A DNA stretch of 64,000 nt from Tsukamurella pseudospumae (GTDB taxonomy: Bacteria; Actinomycetota; Actinomycetes; Mycobacteriales; Mycobacteriaceae): positions 310,001 to 374,000 of the forward strand of contig NZ_LSRE01000001.1 in assembly GCF_001575205.1 (NCBI RefSeq). Reading direction: 5' to 3'. The stretch's first letter is position 1. Each line of letters opens with the position of its first letter. Made by a program: the position numbers and the translations under genes. Under the pieces are notes generated by a model that was not told the DNA's origin, did no database searches, and saw only the letters and a list, made by a program, of their open reading frames with translations. Below are positions 40,401 through 47,694 of this stretch, in pieces.

Positions 40401-43400
40401 CGCCGGGTCGTCGCGCGCGAACACACCAGTCTCCTGCCCGACGAGAAGCGACTCGAGTACGAGGACCGGTTCAAGATGGCCGATCCCCCGCCGGACGCAC
40501 CGAATGTCCTCGTCGCAACGCCGACCTTGGAGATGGGCATCGACATCGGCGACCTCTCCGCCGTCATGCTGTCCTCCCTGCCTCGAACCGTCGCCTCCTA
40601 TCTGCAGCGCGTCGGACGTGCGGGCCGCCTGACCGGCAACGCCCTCGCGCTCGCGTACGTGACGGCGAGGGGCGATCAGCTTCCCCGGTTCACCCGTCCC
40701 GACGAGACGATCAACGGCTCGGTGCGGCCGCCGGCTACCTACCTCGACGCGGAGGAGATCCTGCGGCGGCAGTTCACCGCGTCCGTGGCCGACATCCTCG
40801 CCCGCCGCCCCGATACGCCGCACCCGAGGACCACCCCGGACGCGCTCCGCTCGACGAAGCCGAACACCTACCTCGGGCACCTCATCACGGAGGCCGAGAC
40901 CCGCGCGGGCGAACTGGTGGACGAGTTCATCGCGGCCTTCCCGCCGCTCGGCGATGACGTCGTCGAGCGGCTCCGGCGCTTCCCGGCACCGTCGGACGGA
41001 CCGGGCACGAGCCCGCTGGCCAAACGGTGCCACCGCGCATCATTCGAGTGGAACAAGCGCATCGAGCTCCTGCAGAACCGGCTCGCCGCCGTGCAGAAGT
41101 TGCTGCCCGACCTTCAGGCCAAGGCGGCATCGCCGGCGAGCACCTCAGAGGACGTCGCCGAGCAGCGCACGGCTGAGGCGACGATCCGTCTCATCGGCAA
41201 GCAGCTCAGCAACCTCAACGCCGAATTCTGGATCAGCGCCTTGGAGACCTTCGGGCTGTTCCCCAACTACACGCTGCTCGACGACACCGTCACGCTGTCG
41301 GTCTCCGTGAACTGGCGCGATCCCGAATCCGACCAGTTCGAGACGGACGATTTCGAGCTCGGTCGCGGCTCCGCCCAGGCCCTGCGGGACTTCGCCCCCG
41401 GATCCACGTTCTATGCCAACGGCTTCGAGATCCAGATCGACGCTGTCGACCTCGGGCTCGAGAGCGAGGACGTGCACGACTGGGCGTGCTGCGCACGGTG
41501 CGGGTACATCGAGGACCTGTCACAGGACGCCGGGCAGAAGGCACCGTCGACGTGTCCACGGTGTGCGTCGAAGACCATCGGCGATGCCGGTCAGCGGTTG
41601 CCGGTGGTCGAGATGAAGAACGTCTCCTCGGTCATCCGCCGGGAGGAGGCTGCGATCGGCGACGCTCACGACGAGCGTGCCCGGCAGTTCTACACGGTGG
41701 TCACCGCTGCCGACATCGATCCTGCGGAGATCAATTCGCGATGGTTCGTCGACGGACTCGGCTTGGGCGTGACGCACGTGCGGCGGCTTCGGATGCGGTG
41801 GCTGAACATGGGGACCGCGATGAGCGCGGGGAACTCGCGCCTGATCGCCGGCTTCGACGTCGAGTCCTCGCTGTTCCGCGTATGCCGGGAGTGCGGGAAG
41901 CTCGATCGCTCATCTCGCACGAATCGTCCGGCGGAGCACCGCCCGTGGTGCCCCCTGCGATCCGAGCTCGACGAGGACTCCGTTTCCGTCGCGCTCGCCC
42001 GGACCATGACCACCGAGGGCCTCGTCATCCGCCTCCCGGTCACGATCACCCTCGGCGACTCGTTCGCCGTACCGTCCTTGGCTGCTGCTCTCCTCCTGGG
42101 TCTTCGAGAGCGTCTGGGAGGCGCACCCGATCACCTGCACGTGACGTCGATCGTCGAGCCGTCGGGCGAGGACACCGAACGGCCCGCCCTACTGCTCCAC
42201 GACACCGTTCCCGGCGGCACCGGCTACCTCGCCGACCTCGCCGGTCCCGACGCGGTCTGGGACCTGCTGCATCGCGCCTGGGACGTGGTGCGGAACTGCG
42301 ACTGCGGCGCCGACGGCAAGCTCGCCTGCGATCGCTGCCTGCTCCCGTTCGCCGCCCTGCCCGACATCCGATACACCTCACGCACCGCCGCCGAGCGGCA
42401 CCTCACGACCCTGCTGACCGGACGCGAACACGGACCCGACGATTCCGCCGACGTTCCCGCAGCCAAGCCGTGGCACGTAACCGAGGACGAGCCGCTGATC
42501 GATGATGGCGAGTCCGACCTCGAGAAGAGGTTCCGCGTGGCGTTCCGTGATCGCCTGGAGAAGCTGGGCGCCACCATCGCCGAGAAGCCCACCGATCGGG
42601 GCGTGGTCTGGAACATCGCTCTCGGCCCGTTGAACCGGTGGACCCTGCAACCGCAGGAGAACGTCCTGGGCAGCAAGCCCGACTTCGTGCTCACCTCCGC
42701 CCGGGCCGGAGTGCCGCCGACCGCGATCTTCACCGACGGCTGGTTCTTCCATGCCAGCTCGACGCACAACCGCGTGGCCGACGACGCGGAGAAGCGCCGT
42801 AACCTGCGCGACGGCGGGTACCAGGTGATCGCGGTGACCCGTGACGACGTGGACGGAGAGGTCCTGCAGCCACGGACCTTCCGAGAGCAGGCGAAGCCGA
42901 AGGTACTCAAGGCGGCGGGCGACGGCCTCTCCAGCAGCGCACTGCATCTGGCCTTCGGGAACGCACTCGACCTTCTCATCGCATGGGTCCAGGACCCCTC
43001 GTATGCGGCACGGAAGCAACTCGCGCACTGGCTTCCGATGCTCGCCGTGTACAGCCTCGGAGCGCAGGCTATGCGCGCGGAGAACACCTCTGCGGTGGAG
43101 GCGGCTCTTGAGGCTTTGACCGGCGAGATCGCCGGATCGTCGAAGAGCGGCGACCTCGTCGTCGGTTCCACGACCGACCTGGCGCTGTCGATGCGACTGC
43201 GGTCCGGCGCGGGTGGAATCGATGTCTCCGATGTCGCACTCGTGCTCAACGATTCGAATGATGCGCTCTCCAGTGATCGGAAGGACTCCTGGCGGGAGTG
43301 GCTGCACTGGTCGAACCTGCTCAACTTCCGGAGCCTCGGCGCCGACGTCACTACACGTCGGCACATCGGGAAGACCGGCGCGACCGGATCTTTCGCGACG

Positions 43401-43706
43401 GGTCAGTACCCGATCACCCCCGCCGCTCCGTCCGCCGAGCTCACGGGACCGTGGCTCGAGGCGTACGAGTCGACGATCGAGAAAGACTTGGTGCTAGCGC
43501 TGGCCGCCGCCGGCGTTCCGGTACCCGCTGTCGGAGACGAGGCCGATGGCGGCATTCCTCTTGAGATCTCCTGGCCGAGCGTGCGGGTCGCGCTCGACAT
43601 CGACCTCTCGGACGAGGACCGAGCGGACCTCGGCGCAGCCGGCTGGACAGTGACTCCCGCTGACCTCGACACCGTCCGAACAACCTTGACCGCGAAAGGT
43701 GCCTGA
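37407..43706 (+). CDS. Giant DEAD/DEAH helicase with DUF1998 and nuclease-like C-terminus
   Basis: A 2099-residue protein. Helicase half 1: Walker A TTGTGSGKT near residue 107 and motif II DEFH near 238. Helicase half 2: VATPTLEMGIDIGDL near 1036 and QRVGRAGR near 1067. CX2C zinc-knuckle pairs are spread along it (near 495, 602, 947, 1361, 1390 and 1492), and a DUF1998 region ends in NCDCGADGKLACDRC near 1635. Residues about 1698-1815 carry KPDFVLTS, IFTDGWFFH and EKRRNLRDGGYQVIAVT, a pattern like DUF559/Vsr-type PD-(D/E)XK nucleases. DISARM has separate DrmA (helicase) and DrmB (DUF1998); Druantia DruE is a similarly large DUF1998 helicase. The gene overlaps its neighbours by TGATG on both sides. 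Confidence 0.82.
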   Translation: MAELLPLAQAETIKDSLLDYLGTTFALADPDAKQVLDAFLQNPDTGMFRGPYIRTRLPFRPAADGWRESLEWYEGFTPYGHQAAAFARLSSYDLGPEKPRPQPTLVTTGTGSGKTETFLYPILDHVQRAKRGGQTGTKALILYPMNALANDQASRLTEFLTSNAALGGITAAIYTGEAGPKRSRVTKDGLITDRDIIRDTAPDILLTNYKMLDQLLLRPSDAAIWKQSATSLQYLVLDEFHTYDGAQGTDVSMLLRRLGQTLKSYWTADEPGITDADRARPLGRITPVATSATLGDGNDPTTMLEFAHTVFGDEFTAEAVVTESRLTIEEWSAGSRSRVAASGFTPQDVDASTLAAVAVPEDDPVKATTVVLGTLYAKAPSAIARATDANESLLLDLLRAHPIVHELVGRTTSAVTVESLGGPGTVGGLLTALSHVRATVGRSAASVEVHLWIRELTRVDRALSGSPHFIWADDGVVVDQDAADAFPAPYLPSVYCRHCNRSGWGITLAPTGADLDADDTTIRRRAMNHDDRFRALIHAPQEALDAETVATPQDDAGLAWLMVEERRIAYQRPSELHIAEGLALPVLMNMGDDAGSDSTKDVCPSCRQPEGIRFLGSAIATMLSVSLSTLFGTPQLDGREKRALVFTDSVQDAAHRAGFVQARSHALTLRTLIRQALSDGASDLDALTHRVLALAGDDQAARYRLLPPELAERSDFAKFWTAKHASRVPPKMRSAVTHRLLLDTSLELGLRSGVGRTLERTGTALTYVDVPAVKLLSIAREVLDSPDVQITLDLPSDDDVHRWVQGVLIHMRQRGAIGHPWFVRYREEDGNRWWITGGRKRGEGMPGFGRGSSAPAFPVTGKVKDTDLEPIASPRGWYANWTAKALGLTAIEGGALARLLFERLHHRDVLGRITSQSGAHTFDLPPTSVVARLVSPAELAGNVVSLLCTTCRAPLYTSPEVVDAMRGAPCLVLRCDGTLQQHHIDDNFYRHMYAATDIRRVVAREHTSLLPDEKRLEYEDRFKMADPPPDAPNVLVATPTLEMGIDIGDLSAVMLSSLPRTVASYLQRVGRAGRLTGNALALAYVTARGDQLPRFTRPDETINGSVRPPATYLDAEEILRRQFTASVADILARRPDTPHPRTTPDALRSTKPNTYLGHLITEAETRAGELVDEFIAAFPPLGDDVVERLRRFPAPSDGPGTSPLAKRCHRASFEWNKRIELLQNRLAAVQKLLPDLQAKAASPASTSEDVAEQRTAEATIRLIGKQLSNLNAEFWISALETFGLFPNYTLLDDTVTLSVSVNWRDPESDQFETDDFELGRGSAQALRDFAPGSTFYANGFEIQIDAVDLGLESEDVHDWACCARCGYIEDLSQDAGQKAPSTCPRCASKTIGDAGQRLPVVEMKNVSSVIRREEAAIGDAHDERARQFYTVVTAADIDPAEINSRWFVDGLGLGVTHVRRLRMRWLNMGTAMSAGNSRLIAGFDVESSLFRVCRECGKLDRSSRTNRPAEHRPWCPLRSELDEDSVSVALARTMTTEGLVIRLPVTITLGDSFAVPSLAAALLLGLRERLGGAPDHLHVTSIVEPSGEDTERPALLLHDTVPGGTGYLADLAGPDAVWDLLHRAWDVVRNCDCGADGKLACDRCLLPFAALPDIRYTSRTAAERHLTTLLTGREHGPDDSADVPAAKPWHVTEDEPLIDDGESDLEKRFRVAFRDRLEKLGATIAEKPTDRGVVWNIALGPLNRWTLQPQENVLGSKPDFVLTSARAGVPPTAIFTDGWFFHASSTHNRVADDAEKRRNLRDGGYQVIAVTRDDVDGEVLQPRTFREQAKPKVLKAAGDGLSSSALHLAFGNALDLLIAWVQDPSYAARKQLAHWLPMLAVYSLGAQAMRAENTSAVEAALEALTGEIAGSSKSGDLVVGSTTDLALSMRLRSGAGGIDVSDVALVLNDSNDALSSDRKDSWREWLHWSNLLNFRSLGADVTTRRHIGKTGATGSFATGQYPITPAAPSAELTGPWLEAYESTIEKDLVLALAAAGVPVPAVGDEADGGIPLEISWPSVRVALDIDLSDEDRADLGAAGWTVTPADLDTVRTTLTAKGA

Positions 43707-45940
43707 TGCCCCAGATCATTCTCGGCCCCGGCTTGAACAAGATCGACGGCAGTCTCCAGAAGGCCACCTATGCCTTCTTGCAGAAGCTGACGAAGAGCGA
43801 TGAGGCTCCCGGACTGCACATCGAGCCGATCAACAACTCCGCCGACTCGCGGGTTCGGACGGGGCGTGTCGACATCAGCAACCGCGCGGTCCTGTTCAAG
43901 ATCCAGGGCAGCGGGAACGAGGCGGCGTACGTCTTCGCAGGCACGTACCCGCACGACGAGGCCATCGCGGTCGCCCAGAAGTTCCGGATGGACATCAATC
44001 CGCGCAACGGCATCGCGGAGCTCATCGCCGTCGGCGGGCCGGAAGCCACCACCGAACGGTCCCCCAAGATCGCGCCCCGCCCGACGCCCGAACTGCAACC
44101 TGAGCCGGCTACCGATTCCAGGGCCAGGTCTCTCCGGGACCGGGAGTACACCGTCGAGTACCTCGCGGACCTCGGCTTCGCCCCCGGCTTCGCCGAGGGG
44201 GCGCTCGATCTCACCGACTCGGCGGAGCTGTTGGAGTACGCGGAATCCGCGCCGGCAACGTGGCAAGGACACGCGCTCCTAGACCTGTTCACTGGCGAGA
44301 GCGTCTCGGAGGTCCGCGAACGCTACGGTCTCGACCGAAATGCTCCCGCCGACGGCACCGACGACGACAAGCTCCTGGAAGCTCTGCAGCATCCTGCCGC
44401 CCAAATGGAGTTCGCCTTCGTCGAGGACGACGAAGAACTCCGAAAGGCCATCGAGGATGCGAGCTTCAACGCGTGGCGGGTGTTCCTGCACCCCGAACAG
44501 CGTGCGTTGACCACCAGGAACTTCACGGGATCGGCCCGCATCACCGGCGGGGCCGGAACCGGGAAGACCGTCGTGCTCATCCACCGCGCCCGCGAGCTGT
44601 GGCGTCGGAACCCGCAGGCGCGAATCGTTCTCACCACGTTCAACCGCACCCTCGCGGAGAGCCTGCAGGACCAGATCCGCTTGCTCGACCCTCAGATCGC
44701 ATTCGCGGACGAACTCGGCGCACCCGGGGTCTACATCGGCAGTGTCGACCAGATCGCACATCGCGTGGTTGCTAACGCCGGCGATCTCGGCGGGCACGAC
44801 GGCGCCCCCGGCCCCGTTGTCGAGGTTCTCGGTCCCCGCACCGCGCAACTCAGGTCGACGCGCGCCGGACGGTGGCAGGCGGCCGCCGACCAAGCCGGCG
44901 GCGGACTCCCTCCAGATCTCACGACGGCCGGCTTCCTCGAAGCCGAGTACGCGATGGTGGTACTTCCCAACGGAATCACGACCGAGAACGAGTACCTGCG
45001 CGTCCGACGGCCGGGGCGCGGAGTCTCGCTCAACCGTGCCCGACGTCAAGGCGTCTGGCACATCATCTCCGCCTACCGGGCCGCTGCAGCGGCCGAGGCG
45101 AGCGTCGACTACGAGGAGAAGGCGGCGATCGCAGCCCGGATCCTGTCCGCCAGTACGCCTCTCGCAGATCATGTCCTCGTCGACGAGGGGCAGGACCTCA
45201 CCCCGGTGCGGTTCCAGTTGCTGCGTGCATTGGTGGCGGCGGGGCCGAACGACTTGTTCATCGCCGAGGACGGACACCAACGTATCTACGGCCAGAAGCT
45301 GGTCCTCAGCCATTTCGGGATCAACATCCGCGGTCGGGCCTCGGCGCGCCTGACGCTGAACTACCGCACCACCGAACAGAACCTCCGGTTCGCGCTCGGA
45401 ATCCTCGAAGGGCAGGACTTCACCGACATCACCGGCGAGGTCGACTCCATCGAGCAGTACCGATCCGCGCGAACCGGCCCAGCGCCGGAGCTGATCGCCG
45501 TCGACTCGCTCGCCGAGGAGTACCGGCATGTAGCGGAGACCGTTTCCGCGTGGCTCTCCGACTCGAAGGTTTCGCCGGAGTCGATCGGTCTTCTCGTGGC
45601 CACCCGCAAGGAGGCTGAAGGCCTTGTCCGCGCGCTCGGCGAGCACGATCTGCGCGTCTCCTTCGTCGATCGCGACGCCGGTGGTCGCGCCGGCCTGCCC
45701 CAGGTGATGACGATGCATCGCAGCAAGGGGATGGAGTTCAGCCGCGCGATTCTCGTCGGTGTCGGTGCCGCGAACGTCCCGCGCAAGTACGTCATCGACG
45801 CGCTCCCCGAGGGAGACCGTGAGGACGCCCTCCAGCGCGAACGCTCCCTGCTCTACGTCGCCGCCACCCGCGCCCGCGACCAGCTGGTCGTGATGTGGAC
45901 GGGCGAACGCAGCACGCTCCTTGATTCGTACGAACTGTAA
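43706..45940 (+). CDS. UvrD/Rep-like superfamily 1 helicase with extra N-terminal domain
   Basis: A 744-residue protein. Residues 1-115 (IILGPGLNKIDGSLQKATYAFL, RVRTGRVDISNRAVLFKIQG, AYVFAGTYPHDEAIAVA) look like a RelE/ParE-type fold fused to the helicase. Walker A GGAGTGKT lies near 282, motif II VDEGQDL near 492, and the C-terminal motifs MTMHRSKGMEFSRAILVG and LLYVAATRARDQLVVMW near 668 and 715, as in UvrD/PcrA helicases, which translocate 3' to 5'. It is tightly coupled to the giant helicase (TGATG) and sits 9 bases before the OLD-family gene. UvrD-plus-OLD is the pair found in Gabija, where the order is normally the reverse. Confidence 0.85.
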   Translation: MPQIILGPGLNKIDGSLQKATYAFLQKLTKSDEAPGLHIEPINNSADSRVRTGRVDISNRAVLFKIQGSGNEAAYVFAGTYPHDEAIAVAQKFRMDINPRNGIAELIAVGGPEATTERSPKIAPRPTPELQPEPATDSRARSLRDREYTVEYLADLGFAPGFAEGALDLTDSAELLEYAESAPATWQGHALLDLFTGESVSEVRERYGLDRNAPADGTDDDKLLEALQHPAAQMEFAFVEDDEELRKAIEDASFNAWRVFLHPEQRALTTRNFTGSARITGGAGTGKTVVLIHRARELWRRNPQARIVLTTFNRTLAESLQDQIRLLDPQIAFADELGAPGVYIGSVDQIAHRVVANAGDLGGHDGAPGPVVEVLGPRTAQLRSTRAGRWQAAADQAGGGLPPDLTTAGFLEAEYAMVVLPNGITTENEYLRVRRPGRGVSLNRARRQGVWHIISAYRAAAAAEASVDYEEKAAIAARILSASTPLADHVLVDEGQDLTPVRFQLLRALVAAGPNDLFIAEDGHQRIYGQKLVLSHFGINIRGRASARLTLNYRTTEQNLRFALGILEGQDFTDITGEVDSIEQYRSARTGPAPELIAVDSLAEEYRHVAETVSAWLSDSKVSPESIGLLVATRKEAEGLVRALGEHDLRVSFVDRDAGGRAGLPQVMTMHRSKGMEFSRAILVGVGAANVPRKYVIDALPEGDREDALQRERSLLYVAATRARDQLVVMWTGERSTLLDSYEL

Positions 45941-45949
45941 GGGTGCAAT

Positions 45950-47689
45950 ATGAAGATTGCCGAAGTGACCGTTCAGAACTATCGATCGATCGAGAGGCTG
46001 ACTCGATTCAAGGTTGACGATCTAACCACCCTCGTGGGCCCAAACAACGAAGGGAAGTCAAACCTCCTTCGCGCACTTGCGCTCGGCATGACATTGATTG
46101 AGCGTTGGGGAAATCTACCTGACAGACTCACGAAACAGAAAGAAATCGTCGGCATAGATGCGGTGTCACTATTTAGAAGCCGGAGCGGAAGAAATCGCGA
46201 AGATGGCATCGCATTCAAATGGTCTGACGACTACCCCAGAGCAAAACAGGAGCGCAACCGGATACCCCCCACGGTGCTGCGACTTACCTTCAGCCTCACG
46301 GAGAACGAGCGAACAGAGTTTGCGAAAATCACCGGAATATCCAACAACGGTCAACTGCCGGTGGAGTTGACCCTGCGCAAGCGTTCAGCATCGCTAGGCA
46401 TCAAGAAGCAGGGCCCCGGAGCCGCCACACATCAAGCAAAAGCCCAAGAGATCGCGAAATTCATCTCGACCCGAATTAGCATCGTGTCAATCCCCGCGAT
46501 CCGAACCGTCGATCACGCTCGTCAACTGATCAACGACCTCGTCCGACTACAAATGTTTGAACTTGCGCAGTCGAAGCAGTATCAAACCTTGATCAGCCAG
46601 CTGAACGCTCTGCGAGCGCAGGCGGTGAACGGGGTTTCCGAAGATCTCCTGACCGCGATTCAACGCTATCTTCCCCGCGTCAATCATATCGAAATACTTC
46701 CACGAGATTATGCCAGCTCGGAAGCAATCGAGGACGTTCTAATCGAAGACGGCTCCCTCACGTCGGTCACCAGCAAGGGAGACGGTGTCAAAAGCCTCGT
46801 CACTTTGGCGTTGATCCAGGAATTCGCCGCGCGACGCGAATCGGGCCACAGCTTCATTCTGGCAGTAGATGAGCCCGAGGCTCATCTGCATTCGAGCGCG
46901 GTGCACCAACTTCAAGAACTCTTTGTTCAACTTTCAGCAACTCAGCAGGTGATTGTTGCTTCTCACAACCCAATATTTGTGAATCGAGATCGTCCAGCGT
47001 CAAACATTCTTGTTCGCGACAACGAGGCACGCTCCGCGACATCCGTTCCCAACATCCGCGACGCCCTCGGCGTACAACTACAAGATAACCTATCATCTGC
47101 AGAAGTGGTCGTTCTAACAGAGGGACATACGGACGCGAAGGTCCTCCCTGAATTGCTCCGCGAGGTTGATCCAACATGCTCGAGTGATATCGATTCGAAT
47201 CGCGTTGTCTTCAAAGGCATTACTGGCGCCGGAAAGGCGCGCCGTTCAATCGCTCTCGAAAAGTCTACCGCTTGCCGCATCATAGTTGTCCTGGACGACG
47301 ATGATGCCGGCCGAGAAGAAGCGGCGAGAATTATCGAAGATCACACACTTGCAGCGGAATGCGTTTTCCTGCTCCATCTTCCAGATCGTCGGAATTCCGA
47401 GATGGAGAATCTTCTCTCGCTCCATTCATATGAACCCATACTGAACGAAACATTCGGGCGGAAATTCCATATCGCCAACTTCCTCAACGACCGCAAGAAA
47501 TGGTCCGAGATACTGATTCGAACTTCAAAAACTCTGGGAATTGCATATTCAGATCACGAAATTGAGGTCAAAGCAAAAACTGCGATCGCCGATGGGATCA
47601 GAAATTCGTCTCACCCACTGCTGACCTCGGACTCCCACATCCTTATGACATCGTTGCGCGATGTCATATGGAATGCTCACGGAAACTGA
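45950..47689 (+). CDS. OLD-family ATPase with TOPRIM nuclease domain (GajA-like)
   Basis: 579 residues, close to the size of Gabija GajA. N-terminal ABC-type ATPase: Walker A GPNNEGKS at residues 30-37, a signature-like KGDGVKSLVTLALIQEF near 272 and Walker B AVDEPEAHLHS near 303. C-terminal TOPRIM: VVLTEGHTDAKVLPELL near 386 (metal-binding Glu) and VVLDDDDAGREEA near 443 (DXD). Such enzymes are ATP-regulated DNA endonucleases. GC counted on three 60-base lines is 50, 40 and 47 percent, against roughly 70 for the rest of the operon, and codon use is correspondingly unlike its neighbours, so this gene looks recently acquired or exchanged. The stop lies five bases from the convergent ilvA stop. 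Confidence 0.88.
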   Translation: MKIAEVTVQNYRSIERLTRFKVDDLTTLVGPNNEGKSNLLRALALGMTLIERWGNLPDRLTKQKEIVGIDAVSLFRSRSGRNREDGIAFKWSDDYPRAKQERNRIPPTVLRLTFSLTENERTEFAKITGISNNGQLPVELTLRKRSASLGIKKQGPGAATHQAKAQEIAKFISTRISIVSIPAIRTVDHARQLINDLVRLQMFELAQSKQYQTLISQLNALRAQAVNGVSEDLLTAIQRYLPRVNHIEILPRDYASSEAIEDVLIEDGSLTSVTSKGDGVKSLVTLALIQEFAARRESGHSFILAVDEPEAHLHSSAVHQLQELFVQLSATQQVIVASHNPIFVNRDRPASNILVRDNEARSATSVPNIRDALGVQLQDNLSSAEVVVLTEGHTDAKVLPELLREVDPTCSSDIDSNRVVFKGITGAGKARRSIALEKSTACRIIVVLDDDDAGREEAARIIEDHTLAAECVFLLHLPDRRNSEMENLLSLHSYEPILNETFGRKFHIANFLNDRKKWSEILIRTSKTLGIAYSDHEIEVKAKTAIADGIRNSSHPLLTSDSHILMTSLRDVIWNAHGN

Positions 47690-47694
47690 CTAAA

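Noticed and set aside
29807-47689. A PLD-type drmC, a PglZ phosphatase or a BREX BrxC gene completing a canonical DISARM or BREX system.
   Set aside because: None of the five proteins shows a repeated HKD motif or PglZ features, and no extra gene fits in the gaps.
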